Source of the DNA: Allium sativum
Lineage: Eukaryota > Streptophyta > Magnoliopsida > Asparagales > Amaryllidaceae
Length of the DNA stretch: 64,000 bases
Direction: 5' to 3'
Assembly (NCBI GenBank): GCA_030737875.1
Contig: CM060910.1
Span: 615,053,303 to 615,117,302 of the forward strand
In this document: positions 1-11,137 of the stretch, one piece after another
Layout of the letters: each line of letters starts with the position of its first letter
Position numbering within the stretch: position 1 is the stretch's first letter
Position numbers and translations under genes: made by a program
The notes under the pieces: model-generated
What the model was told of the DNA's origin: nothing
Databases searched by the model: none
Seen by the model: only the letters and a program-made list of their open reading frames with translations

Positions 1-2383
1 TTTATATTATTTAGATATGCACTGTTTGAATCCAAATGACATTTAAAACCCCGTGTGAATATTGATGTTGAATGGAAATTCAACATTTGTTTTGATGTAA
101 TAAATAAAACGACATCGTTTAAGAAAGTGGCAACAGTCGACCATAAACCCATCGTTTTGTTAAGAAGTTGATTGGCCGTCAGGAAAATAAAAGAAGTAAA
201 TTACAAAGATTATATTTTTATAATTAAAGAGAAATAGAAGTTCTATTATAAATTTTTACTTTATAGTTCATTTTATAAAGTAAATATAAACGATTATTTG
301 ACATTTCAAATAAGTTATTAAGCTGAAATTATCCTGCAAGTGAGTAATTTGGATAATTATTTTAAAGCAAACAGTTAAGAAATATTTTTGGATTAATTAT
401 ATTAATCTAATGGCAAGAAGTAATTAAAATCAGTTAATGAATTAACTGATGGTTAGAAGTTAATTAAATCAAATGTTTATTGGAATTTGGTTATTAGATT
501 AATTGGTCTTCAATTAATCTAATGATAATAGCTTAGAAATAAATTAATCAAAATTAATAAGATTTCTTATTAATTAACTTTTTTATTAATAAAGTTTAAA
601 GGATTATTGAACAAGTAGAATCAGTCATTGTTTAATAAAGCAACCAACCAATCTAGTTAAATCGATAATAAAGTAAATCGTTTTACTTAAGTTATGGTGA
701 AGTTAATTACTATGTAATAATTTTAATTTAAGTAATTATTCTTAAATGGAATTCATTTGAGATAATATTGAGTTTGTATGAGATGTTTACCTGAATTAGA
801 TGAAGTGATTCGAATGGAAAGTAAAATGTTAGAAGACAAAGAGCGCTAAAGATTTTTGATAAAAGAAGTTATAAATGGAATTGTATAAGTAAGATGAAAC
901 AAAGAATTAATATTTAATATAAATAGTTATGAACAACTGAGTTTCAAAGTAAGGATATGGTGTTATAAAGCCATACTTCAAATTAAACAAGAAAATATGG
1001 TCTGATAGATACTATAGTTAATAAGGAGTTCATAGTTACGGATTTATATCTATTCTAAGATAAGACAGTTGTTGAACAAGGTCTGAGAGGTGATTAAAGT
1101 ACCCCAACTTGAATGACTACACTATTATCGAGGAATGGTATTAGTTTGTAATGTAAAGAGATGTCGAGATTAGTTATAAAGTGGAATATAGCAGCGTATT
1201 GCAAATATTTGAACTATAACGATAAAATAACGTTGTTGACTAGGCTTAAGCGTGACTGTGATATCGAGATTAGTTATAAAGGGAATATTACAGCGTATGA
1301 CAAGTTTTTAAACTGTAACGATAAATAAACGTTGTTGACTAATCTCAAGCGTGATTTTTATATATAACACTATTCCCTAGGAAATGCAAATAATTTGGTT
1401 TGAAATCCACTTATTCTAAAGTAATAAGTAAGGATGTTTGTACACATAAATACAATAATAAGGTTAGAAAGAGAAATTGGAGAATCGTTTCAGAAAACGA
1501 TGACATTATTTCGATGTTTGGAATAGGATTAAAATGAAATACCACTATTAGGAATTGGAACTATAATTCGACGTCGTCGAATGCAGTAAAGGAAATTATT
1601 TTAGGAATTATAATCTGATAGGATAATTAATCTTTAGTTTTAAACCAATAAATTATAATCAATATTTAGTTATAAACTTGATATTGATTTAACGAGGAGT
1701 TGACTTAGAAACAGAGTTTTTGATTTTATACTATGTATGTGGAGGGTGATATGCAAGCGTTCTGCTATTTGGTTATTTACTTGGTTAGACAATATTATAA
1801 TATCACTGGATTTTGATATCAAAATATTTTGGATTATAGTAAGGTAAAAACCGTCCATGTTTATGTGTGGGTTGGTCTTACTATTATCCTTTCCTTTTAA
1901 AAGAATTATCAAAGTTAAACGATATGGTTGGAATTTACTCACACCAGTCCCATGACTGACCCAGAGTTTTGTTTTTTGTTTTTTTCCCCTAAACTCTTGG
2001 GTGCCCAAATTTGTACAGGCAGTCAAGTGTTTCAGGCTTTAACAGATACACTTGGAGGAGCTCAAAGCAGGAGGCTTCACCATTAGTTATGTAGAGTTAT
2101 TTCCACTGTGATATATCATGAGTTGTGCTCTAATTTGATATGTATATACAAATCCAGATTTGTATTTCAAGATTATGTTATATAATATATTTTATTCGTT
2201 CGTTGTGAGATTCGTGTTTACTCTGACTCTGATGTTCTTCTTATTCTTCTATTCTATTAGTTCTATCTTATCTTTCTCATCCTCTAATTTCTTTCTATTA
2301 ATGATTAGCATTTTTGTGCACTTTGAGTTGAATGTGTAGGATATTAGTCAGCTTAAATTCGTACGGATTTACGGGCCATTACA
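1..2383 (+). repeat. Truncated old LTR (3' part), related to the LARD1 LTR family
   Basis: The stretch is non-coding and AT-rich and runs in from outside the window. Several blocks match the LTR of the large element at 19543-36462 in the same order. A segment beginning 'ggtctgagagg' near 1080 matches 23525 and 34400. 'gcaagcgttctg' near 1753 and a block with 'gtgtgggttggtc' near 1863 match 28790-28920. A block around 2055-2150 matches 29080-29200. It ends in TTACA at 2383, like the other LTRs of this family. No primer-binding site follows, so this is a 3' LTR or a solo LTR. It is much more diverged than the LARD1 LTRs are from each other, so it is an older insertion or a separate subfamily. 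Confidence 0.7.
1166..1355. repeat. Two-copy 100-bp tandem repeat inside the old LTR
   Basis: Two adjacent units begin with 'gagattagttataaag' at 1166 and 1266, giving a 100-bp period. Both run through similar 'aacgttgttgacta' and 'aagcgtga' blocks. The corresponding part of the LARD1 LTR (about 23590) lacks the second unit, so the duplication is private to this copy or subfamily. Confidence 0.7.
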
Positions 2384-2613
2384 TAGTTCATGAAACAACA
2401 ATCGTCAAAGTACACATGTAGGTAAATAAAATGAAGAAAACAAAGGACATAATGAATGTGCCCATGTCAATAGAATTATATTTGCTCCAGAGCTCCTTTA
2501 GACCTGGAAAAAAATGTTTATATTATATGGTAGATATATACACAAATGTTTAGTAAGACTGAACTTTTAAGTAAATAATTATGTATGTTTTTAGTCTTAC
2601 CTTTCATTGGCAA

Positions 2614-3486
2614 TCATAGTAGAACCTCTAGATAAACGATATTTGCAGTAGTTGCTGCTTCATTCAATGAAAATAGGATCGAAATCCTACTAAACCTTGT
2701 ACATCTTGATAGAGCAACATATAATTGTCCATAACTTAACACTTCGATTCTTAAATCAATACCGATGTACTTCACAGATTGGCCATGTGCTTTATTAATA
2801 ATCAATGAATAAGCAAGCTTAACAGGAAACTGACGTCTATTACTACCAAAACAGTATAAATATGGATTCCATTTCATATGATTAATATCCCGGCCAAGGT
2901 CGCCATTTGGAAAAAGAAGAACATAGTGAAGGGGTAGGTAAGTAGGATGACATTCACTAATCCTTTTTAAACGTGTACCTCCTTTCAAGTGTATTACAAT
3001 ATCTCTAGTTCCACAGATCTAAGATCCGACTCCAGGTAAGATAATAGCCATTTCATCAGTTGTTGGCATATTGTAGACATGTTTATCATTTTTTTATTAT
3101 ATTGGCTACGTAAGGGCAGATCATGACCTGCGTCAGCTGACTTAACTAAAATATCATACACTTGAGGATATAACTTTGTAAAGCCATTGTCCCCAAGAAG
3201 AACATGCTGAATTATTTCCAATACCTTCTTACTAAGTCGTTTATTTCTTTCATGTCTAAAATTCAAGGAGTATTTGGGTCATAAATATAAAGTTATGAAT
3301 AGATAGGTGGACTGCCAATATCAGGTAACAAAGCCCCTGTCCTATGACGTAATTCGCCGATGGCATGAATCTAGAAATTGGTTGACATAACCCACAATTT
3401 AATGCGTTAGAAACTGATAATTTGATGAATGTCAAATTTATGGACAACATGAGTTTGTTTGAAATTTTTATAATGCTAGAACACAT
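2614..3486 (-). pseudogene. Helitron Rep/helicase relic, internally deleted and frameshifted
   Basis: Read on the minus strand from about 3360 to 2614, pieces of a plant Helitron protein appear in the normal order but in different frames and interrupted by stops. First comes the Helitron-like N domain (HRTGALLPD, then LYIYDP around 3265). Next is a block with DILVKSADAGHDLPLR near 3130, then EMAIILPG and [10 protein letters not shown] near 3000-3060. The '[19 protein letters not shown]' block follows at about 2950-2900. The next residues (about 2855) are already the C-terminal PIF1-helicase motifs, with NKAHGQ and [10 protein letters not shown] at 2800-2700. Everything between them, the Rep HUH catalytic region and most helicase motifs, is missing, so there is a large internal deletion. 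Family assignment is firm; the exact element ends were not found. Confidence 0.85.
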
Positions 3487-4766
3487 GCAACATGAACCAA
3501 CAATTTTTTTTAATATTTATATAACATGAGTATCATTAGAGTATATAAACAAAGTGAATGCACTTAGGGGAAAAAAAATAAAGTAATAATGCATGGACAA
3601 TAAAAGTTTATCAACAGAAAACTGTTTTTTGTTGCAAATTCTAGTTTTAACTAACAACTGAGAAAGATACCAAGGCTTCATGCTAAAGCATATGTGTTAG
3701 TGCAGTAATGAAAAATAGATTGAACCATTGTTATCATGAACTGACCGGATCGAGGTTCAACCACCAGAAACCATCGACCGTTGGCTTCGCCGGCCAAGAG
3801 TCTAATCAAATTGCCTTCGTGTAGAGATCGTCGGCTGGACCTTGAAATCGCGATTCGACCGTGCCGTAAAACCCCTTTCTCAAAACCATGTCATGTTAGT
3901 TCTAATTATTTTGCCCCAAATTTAGAAGCCCTACCACCTAGACAACGTCCGCCATCTCATCTCAGCCTCCGCCAATAACTGCCTTCAGTCCCAGTTACAA
4001 TGTCAACTTTTATTGTTGCCATGGCTAAAGTTTTCGGTGGTGTAAATAATTTTCCTTTTAATTTACTCTTTGTTGTATGTTGTTTTTGATAGATATCTGC
4101 GCTGCAAGCTCGCTTAGTCATCAGTAAATAATAAAAGGCCTCCTGCAGTAAAGAGATTGTACGAAGTTGGCTTATAATAATTGTTTATTAAATTCCAGAA
4201 TAAGTTTTGTAAGATAAATGTTTGTTTTTATGTGGATTATCTGTTAGATAAAACTTGTAATCAAATTGACTAATTAAAAGTTCTAATATTTTTGGTTAAC
4301 TTATCGTGAAGACGACATTTAGCATAGATGTTTGATAATATATAGTTTATGATGACAATAAAACAAAGGTATTTGTGATGGGGTCTGCTATTTTATTTTC
4401 CAATGTAACTAATTTATTGTAATAATAATATATCTGATCTTTTATTTCTCAAATTTTGTCAAATAATAATAAGCACAGTTCCGACGATCCGACAGGTCGG
4501 ACCTTTGGAATCTTAAACCCTAGACCATCACGGTACAATTGACGGTCCAGACATGATAACATTGGAGTGAACAGAAAGAAGGATGTTGATGGCTATATCC
4601 AAATCAAGAGATGTATATTGTTCCGAATCCACTGCAGTGCAGTTGAAAACCTTAAAAAATGTTTATATCTTTTTATAAAAACAAGTAAAGGTATAGAAAA
4701 GTCAATTTTTGAGTAAACAACTACGTGTGTTATGCAGTCTAGCCTTTCGTGTGGAATCACAATAGA
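3487..4766. other. Unassigned AT-rich DNA between two Helitron relics
   Basis: I see no supported gene here. Short open frames, such as 3781-3978 on the plus strand, have no recognisable domain and lie in a locally GC-richer patch. The stretch could be the 5' part of the first Helitron relic or the 3' tail of the second, since both relics point the same way, but I found no convincing TC/CTRR termini. Confidence 0.4.
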
Positions 4767-4920
4767 AACTCTAGGAGTATAATATATGTAGTAGTTGTTG
4801 CTTTAGCTATAGGTAACATGATTGAAATTCTATTGAATATAGTGCATCTAGATAGAGCAACATACTACCGCCCATGATTAAACACGTTGGTGCATAAATC
4901 AATATCTATGCAATTTATGG
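4767..4920 (-). pseudogene. Second Helitron helicase C-terminal relic
   Basis: One minus-strand frame reads a degraded copy of the end of the first relic: a block equivalent to IGIDLR, then HGR with a stop, then [13 protein letters not shown] and a final LLEFLL. The same motifs occur in the same spacing at 2800-2614. The block has an in-frame stop just before YVALSR and no helicase upstream, so it is only a fragment. It lies about 2.1 kb from the first relic in the same orientation, which suggests two tandem or nested Helitron insertions. Confidence 0.75.
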
Positions 4921-5747
4921 TTAATTGGTGCAATCATGTTGTTGAAATATAGAACAGTTTGAAAATAGCAGATGTAAAAATGTAATATTTAATTGTCTTA
5001 ATTTCGGACCTTGGTGGGCACATGATCTTTGTGAACCATCTACATGCGTACAACTGAATTGTGGCAAAAATATACAGATCTGTGGCATTGACGACATGAC
5101 AATTCGCAGGATTAATGTGTATATACCTCTTCTCTGAACATAAGTACGTCAGGGTGATAAATTTATAATGTACATCTTGTATACCAACGTAGCATGTACG
5201 TCTTCTCTGATGTCTATTTTTAAGTTTATTCCAGGGAATAAGAAGTTGTTTTGTGGAAGTAGTCATTTTATATGTTTATATCTATAATTAAAGTTCAATA
5301 GTTTGGTTAATCAATTTTTATGTTACAGCATGTAAACATTATATGTTGTATTCAGACTTCAAAGATCTGTATAACCCATTATTTTTATGCTATATATGCA
5401 ACTTAGGAGTCATGTCAGAATCTAAATTATGACTTAGATTTTATCAGCCGTAATATGAATTATCTTATTATATATTGTAGAATCAGTTAGAATGTAATGA
5501 AATATAAGTTTCCTGTAATACATTTGAACTTTGTGTGTAGGAAAAGAATGGAAGCATATATATGTTTGTACACACATTAAGCGTGCAAATATGAGAAAGA
5601 TAGGATATATTGTGAAATCCTCATTAATTTATCATGCAATTTTTACAGTACCTCATGCCCTTCAGTTTTGATGATGCATGCATGTCATCTTCAAATGCGC
5701 AGTGATTCCCTTCAACATCTATTGATTGGGTAATGCCACTTCTAGTC
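4921..5747. other. Unassigned DNA up to the Harbinger element
   Basis: A 110-codon minus-strand open frame at 4934-5266 shows no family I recognise, and its base composition looks non-coding. It may be residual Helitron sequence upstream of the second helicase relic. Nothing else is supportable. The TTA at 5748-5750 is the left target-site copy of the giant element that follows. Confidence 0.4.
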
Positions 5748-5750
5748 TTA

Positions 5751-5777
5751 GAGCACAACCAACAATGGCTTGTTCAG
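5751..5777 (+). repeat. Left terminal inverted repeat of the giant Harbinger element
   Basis: This 27-bp block starts GAGCACAACCAACAATGG and pairs with 18963-18991 with a few mismatches and a small indel. It is immediately preceded by TTA. Just inside is a hairpin with 8-bp arms ('ggcttgtt' at 5767-5774 and 'aacaagcc' at 5784-5791). Confidence 0.85.
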
Positions 5778-5888
5778 TTATTAAACAAGCCACGGAGCAA
5801 CCAGGTGTGGCTTGTTCAGTTATCCATGGCTAGTCTGTGGCTGGTTTGGAGCTCGTTCGTGGCTGGTGCACTGGACAAGGGTTGGTGC

Positions 5889-6010
5889 TTATAACGACAA
5901 AGTGTTTGTTGTTATATGTTTATAACGGAAAACTCTTTGCCATTATAAGTTTATAACGGCAAAGAGTTTGTCGTTATAAACTTATAGCAGAAAACACTTT
6001 TTCTTTATAT
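5889..6010. repeat. Left subterminal array of four 29-bp palindromes, 31-bp period
   Basis: Four palindromic units start at 5889, 5920, 5951 and 5982, exactly 31 bp apart with 2-3 bp between units. The clearest unit (5951-5979) has left arm TTATAACGGCAAA and right arm TTTGTCGTTATAA. The fourth unit is the most decayed. The array lies about 140 bp from the left end and ends about 40 bp before the TATA-like box of ORF1, so it could act as a transposase-subunit binding site, a promoter element or both. AACGG on each arm resembles the core of Myb recognition sites, which is a family-based inference. Confidence 0.85.
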
Positions 6011-6052
6011 TACAAAGCCGTTGCACCCCAACGGCTAGTGCATATCCTCCCC

Positions 6053-6058
6053 TATATA
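6053..6058 (+). promoter_or_regulatory. TATA-like box of the Harbinger ORF1
   Basis: TATATA within 'cctatataca' lies 71 bp upstream of the ATG at 6129. A closely similar promoter block is duplicated upstream of the chimeric gene at 13990, where the equivalent box is 'tttatata'. Conservation of the box and its spacing in both copies supports the call. Confidence 0.6.
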
Positions 6059-6128
6059 CAAACCTACCTCTTTCTTCTTCCATACAACCACTCCACCTTT
6101 TCAAATTCAACTTCTTGAACAACAAATA

Positions 6129-7699
6129 ATGTCTTCTTCGGCACCCAAGCGAACCAAAAAAAAATGCAAACAAGAAACCCATGTCCAACCCGCACTCGTC
6201 ATCATATGCCATGCAACGGTCAGTCCAGCAGCATCAATCGTTGCAGCCATCTCACGAATATGGCTACTCGCCATATTCAAATTATCCATACCGACCACCG
6301 TACCAACCGCTCGCTCCTCTTAATTTTCCTCCCATCCATTCTACCGCCCCGGCACTGTTTTACCAATGACCGCACTTGGTAGGCGTGTACGACGATCATT
6401 CGTCATATATGTCAATGATGATGCAGACCGGTCAAAGTCAACAACCTCACCTAACTCTGCAACAAGCCGAGGTTCGTCACCGCGAATGTATGCAAAATAT
6501 GCAAAGCAGTTTTTCATACGGGTATGTCTCTCCTACTAATGATGAAAATGTTGAAACTTCAATCGAGGAGGCAGAGGAGGAAGATGCAAATGAGGATGCG
6601 AATGCTACAAATTTTGAAGAATGTAATCAAGAATACGTTGCAACTATCGGTCCCGAATATAACCAAAAGAAGACGAAGTGGAAATATTTAAGCGGCATTT
6701 TCAGTAAACGACGCCAAACCGAAGTTGAATCGGAGCCGGATCCCGGAATAGAAGATATTGAGTCTGAACATGCTGAAGGGGAAGGAACAACAGCGGATGG
6801 AAGAAAAAAACAATGTAAGTTTACTTACGAGCAGTACGTTTCACTTGCTAAATCATGGATACGCATTTCACAAGACAACATTGTTGGGAACAATATGAAA
6901 GGTCAGAAATTTTGGGAAAGAGTTGCAGAGTTTTACAATTCGTTGGAAGCAAGGAATAGAACATGGGGACCACTTAGAGGCGGTTATAGAGTTATGAATG
7001 CCGCATGTCAGAACTATCTGGCAGTACTAACAAGCTTGCAAAACTGGCAGCAAAGCGGTGCTGCACCTTATGACGTTTTAAGTACCATAGATTACTTTTA
7101 AAAATAACTTACTATACTATGGTTGATTAGTTAGAAATGTCATACACTCATACAATTTTGACTTTGTGTTACAGATTGAAGAGTCACGAAAGGCCTACCT
7201 ACAAAAGTGTGCACTTCCATTTAAATTTCACGACTGTTTCGAGCTTCTATCTAGTTTGCCGAAGTGGAAGAACCCAAGCAACTTCATGTTTGAGCAGCAG
7301 AACAAAGCTAGAAGGATGAACTACTCTGATTCTAGTCCAGGAAGTGACCCGAGTTCGCAAGAAAGAAACCCTTTATTTGGAACTAGTGACGGACGACCTA
7401 TTGGCAGAGCCAAGTTAGTTCAGTTGGAGCAACGCGATGCAGAGTTATCTAGATTTATGGAAACAATAGAGAATTCAGCTAAGGAGACAACAGACCATAG
7501 AGTTCGATTTTCGGCGCAAAGAAACTATAGCGACGAAGAGTTCGAAAAGGCAGTTAGGGATGATAGAGAGCTCCGCAGACAAGCACATACGGAGAAACAA
7601 GCCATGCTACGAGAAAAGCAGGAGGAGAAGAAAGCAATGTACGAGAGAAGATGGAGGAGACGAAAGCTATGCCGCGAGAGAAGAATTATATTAAAATGA
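6129..7699 (+). pseudogene. Harbinger ORF1: Myb/SANT-like DNA-binding protein
   Basis: This is the accessory protein that PIF/Harbinger elements use alongside their transposase for DNA binding and nuclear import. The ATG at 6129 opens with MSSSAPKR. The frame shifts in a run of nine A (6155-6163), and a TGA at 6367-6369 interrupts the next frame. The main open stretch (6376-7101) has an acidic region (EEAEEEDANEDAN) and then a trihelix/Myb-like domain (KFTYEQYVSLAKSWIRIS to FWERVAEFY) with conserved Trp and Phe residues. A 100-bp intron fits well (GT at 7075-7076, TTACAG at 7169-7174, phase 0). The second exon has the KFHDCFELLSSLPKW motif typical of the plant 'NAM-associated C-terminal' family and a long charged, probably coiled-coil C-terminus (about 7530-7690). 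With two lesions near the N-terminus it is probably inactive, although the DNA-binding and C-terminal parts are intact. Confidence 0.85.
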
Positions 7700-7826
7700 T
7701 TACATATGATTTTAGTAAGCTTTCCCCTCTATAGAAAGAACTATTAATCGAGCGGCTTGGAGGGTACAGAAAAAATAAAGGAAGTGAAAGTGGAAGCGGT
7801 AGTGGCTTGTATAAGGACTAGCTATG

Positions 7827-8045
7827 TATGTTGGGTTAATTTGTAATATGATTGCGAACTGTTTGTAGTATTTATGTACTGGTTGGTGTTTATGTACTAG
7901 CTATATATGTTGGGTTGAGTTATAATATGATTGTTACCTGTTTGTAGTATTTATGTAGTAGTTGTTGTTTATGTACTAGTTGTATATGTTGGGTTGAGTT
8001 GTAATATGATTGTGACCTGTTTTTAGTATTTATGTACTAGTTGTT
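7827..8045. repeat. 79-bp tandem repeat, about 2.8 copies
   Basis: Units begin at 7827, 7906 and 7985 with 'tatgttgggtt' and contain 'gtagtatttatgtac'. The array lies in the 500-bp gap between the convergent ends of ORF1 and the transposase, where both transcripts should terminate. A second run of 'acatagt' words follows at 8104-8160. Confidence 0.8.
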
Positions 8046-8199
8046 GAAATAATGATACAATCTACAATATGTTTGGAGACTAGATTTATTGACCCAACTA
8101 CACACTAATACATAGTACTCTAATACATAGTGTACGACTACACACTGATACATAGTGCATGACTTGAACTGACCCAACACTGAGGAGATATTTAAGTTA

Positions 8200-9547
8200 C
8201 TAGTTAAGTTCTAATACCAACGAATGATTCCGACTATTCCTTCCTTTATGCGCCCATAAATGTTCAACCAACTGGTCACGCAATTGGAAGTGCGCAGATT
8301 GATCTTCAATGTGTTGAACCATATCAACATATTCTTCCATTGAGTTTACATATTTATGTGGTTTTGCATTTGACGCCGTAAACATGTCAGGATAATTAGA
8401 CTTTTGATTCTTATATCCGCCTCTTTCAGACTCCACAATCATGTTATGTATTATTATACAAGCATACATGATTTCTGAGAGCACTCTTGCATCATGAAAA
8501 CGAGTAGGATTTCGTAAAATATGAAATCGGGCTTGTCAAACACCAAACGTACGTTCGATGTCCTTTCTGTAGCTAGCTACTTTTTCAGTGAAATAACTTT
8601 CTTTGACATTTGATGGTACTCTATATCTTTGCATCAAAGTTCTCCAATTTGGGTATATTCCATCCACTAGGTGGTATCCAGTTTTGTGTTCGATATTACC
8701 AACTTTATATGAAACATCTGTTGATAGTCCGTTAGCAAGTTCTGTGAAAAGATATGATTGTTTTAAAACATTTATATCATTCAATGAAACTGGGACTCCA
8801 AAAAAAGCATGCCAAACCCATAAATCGTTTGTTGCTACTGCTTCAAGGATCATTGACGACACTTTCTTATGTCCGGTGAACATTCCATCCCATTGGGCAG
8901 TTTTTCCAAGGCCAATGCATGCAATCTAAACTTCCAATCATACCTGGAAATCCTCTAGCTTCTCCCCTGCATGGTATCCTGCTTATATCGTTTGGTCCAG
9001 GCGTCCTTAGATACTCCTTTCCGAACTGTTCAACAACTATTTTACAAAATTCTTTCAGACACTCTGTTGCTGTTGATGCTGCAATTCTGAAATATTCATC
9101 CATTTGCTCCCCAGATGTTCCATAGCTTAACATCCTCAACGCCGATGAAATTTTGATGTGGGGCGAGTGACCGATTTCTTGTGCTCCGTTCAGTCTATAA
9201 GTGAAATATGGGTTTGACTGATGAAGTTTAAGATAAATTTTTGAGAAAATTGCCGGACTCATACGATAACGATGGCGGAAAAAAGTTATATCGTAGGTTG
9301 GATTGTCGATGAAGTAATCCCTCATTAGTCTTTCATGTCCATCCTTGTAGTCTCTCTTATACTGTCGGTCAATCCGGCCATGCATACTACCTCGACGGTT
9401 GTTCATTGAGCCTTCAGCAAAATAATTGGAATACCCAACCATTGCGTGCTGTTCTAGCTCCTCCTCCGTCTCTTCCTCCATTTCTAGTTCGGAATCGTCA
9501 TTTTGATTCATGACTTCGTAGTAATGGTAGTATAGATTTGGATCCAT
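8200..9547 (-). pseudogene. PIF/Harbinger DDE transposase (ORF2), one frameshift and one stop
   Basis: This is the catalytic transposase of the element. I chose ATG at 9547 (MDPNLYYHYYE), because the longer upstream frame has no conserved content. An acidic N-terminal stretch (ELEMEEETEEE) is followed by FRHRYRMSP, then the DDE core: first Asp in GSLDCMHW (about 8920), second Asp in SLNDINVL (about 8780), and Glu in DIERTFGV (about 8545). Just after the first Asp, near 8880, the frame shifts by one base between WKNCPMGW and MFTGHKK. A TGA at 8536-8538 stands directly after FGV, where family members normally continue into QARF; QARF itself is present downstream. The C-terminal IIIHNMIVE motif is at about 8450. 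All three catalytic residues survive, so the lesions look recent. It converges on ORF1. Confidence 0.9.
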
Positions 9548-9643
9548 TGCTTGCTTTTTTATAAATTTAGTTTTGTTGTTCTCCCTGAGTGTAGACGTAG
9601 GACATATATTTATATAACCTAGGACGGTTGGCATAATATCTCA

Positions 9644-10345
9644 GTCATTTAGTAGTCAAATCGGACAGTTGTTGTGATGTGAAAGGCTGGCAATAATGGT
9701 TGGCAATAAATGTAGGCAAGAATGGTTGGAAATAATGGTTGGGATAATATCTCTGCAATGAGTAGTCAAATTATTCTAGCCATATTTTTTGGCAATAATG
9801 CTTCCGACATAATGGTTGGGATAATAATGGTTCTGTCATTGAGTAGTCAATTCGGACAGTTGCTGTGATGTGAAAGGTTGGCAATAATGGTTGGCAATAC
9901 ATGTAGGCAAGAATGGTTAGCAATAATGGTTGGGATAATATCTCTGCATTGAGTAGTCAAATTATTCTAGCCATATTTTTTAGCAATAATGGTTCTGACA
10001 TAATGGTTAGGATAATAATGGTTCCGTCATTGAGTAGTCAATTCGGACAGTTGTTGTGATGTGAAAGGTTGGCAATAATGGTTGGCAATACGTATAGGCA
10101 AGAATGGTTGGCAATAATGGTTGCGATAATATCTCTGCATTGAGTAGTCAAATTATTATAGCCATATTTTATGGCAATAATGGTTCCGACATAATGGTTG
10201 GGATAATAATGGTTCCGTCATTGAGTAGTCAATTCAGACAGTTTTTGTGATGTGAAAGGTTGGCAATAATGGTTGGCAATACGTGTAGGCAAGAATGGTT
10301 AGCAATAATGGTTGGGATAATATCTCTACATTGAGTAGTCAATTA
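9644..10345. repeat. 191-bp minisatellite, about 3.6 copies
   Basis: The block 'tcggacagttg' recurs at 9661, 9852, 10043 and (as 'tcagacagttt') 10234, an exact 191-bp spacing; the last copy is partial. Each unit is itself made of shorter 'ggcaataatggtt' words. The array begins about 100 bp upstream of the transposase ATG, so it occupies the promoter region of that gene and separates it from the GRF gene that follows. Confidence 0.9.
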
Positions 10346-10663
10346 TATCTCTAATATAATAAACTCGATATAAAATCAATTATATCTCCAATATAATATT
10401 AACGACAACATCATTGCTTCAGTGTTTACCATCATGGCTACGGTGTACGCGACAAGAGAGTAATTTGTCACAGTAGAGTAGGATAAGGAGATACAACAGT
10501 TTATAAAGATACAAAAATAAGCATAAAGATACAATAGTTTATAAGGACACAACAACTGACGATAGTACATGCGAACTAGCTCAATCAAAGCATGGAGTAG
10601 GAATCAGCAACTTCATTACACTGCATTTTACGTTTAGTCTTATAGGAGTCTCATGATGTTCAA
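10346..10663. other. Short non-coding gap downstream of GRF gene A
   Basis: This is AT-rich sequence between the minisatellite and the 3' end of the minus-strand GRF gene. It is probably the 3' untranslated region of that gene. I see no supported feature. Confidence 0.4.
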
Positions 10664-11137
10664 TCACAACTGGTCATTATCACTTCGAACACGTCTATTC
10701 TCTCGTTCGAGTTCGTTAGCATATGTTATTCCCCGAGGACACAAAGGTTGGTCTATCCATTCCGTGTAGGTGCAACCATTTGGATAGGCTAGACATCCCT
10801 GCATGCGCCGACCTATATTGTTACCCTCTGCTCGAATCACAACTTCAACCGCGTACCCACAGTAGCAACGAACTGGATAGGAATCAGCTACATGTTCGTG
10901 CAGTGGTACACGAAAGAACTCTGCTTCCTGCGTTGACTGAGTGACCGCCTGTTCAGATGATACTTGAACAGGTGCTACTAGCGTTTCATGTGGAGGTTGA
11001 ACGTTCATCTGTTCGTACGACGGTTCAGTTTGCGGTTTCATTTGGTTTAGGAACTGGAATTCGTCTTCAAGCTCCTGTAGCCTCATGTCTTCGTATGCCT
11101 ATTCCTCAGAATCTGTAGATGATGACCACGAAGACAT
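10664..11137 (-). CDS. GRF-type zinc-finger protein A
   Basis: A small protein with one GRF zinc finger, a single-stranded nucleic-acid binding fold that in plants is often found in transposon-borne genes. From the internal Met at 11086 it has 140 residues. A Gln/Glu-rich N-terminus is followed by CYC (residues 74-76), GRRMQGC (about 92-98) and CTYTEWID (105-112), giving the C-x-C...C...C set and the conserved Trp-Asp pair, then a Glu/Arg-rich possible coiled coil. An upstream in-frame ATG at 11137 opens with MSSWSSSTDSEE but meets TAG at 11101-11099. Either translation starts at 11086 or the gene carries one nonsense mutation. A TATA-like box lies at 11224-11232. The role within the element is unknown. 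It is the best preserved of the four GRF copies. Confidence 0.8.

Noticed and set aside
3781..3978. Small plus-strand ORF of 65 codons
   Set aside because: No recognisable domain, no conserved partner in the window, and it lies among decayed Helitron sequence.
5889..6010. CRISPR-like regular repeat array
   Set aside because: The spacing is regular (31 bp), but the repeats are nearly contiguous with only 2-3 bp between them and no spacer content, and this is plant nuclear DNA. They are subterminal palindromes of a transposon.
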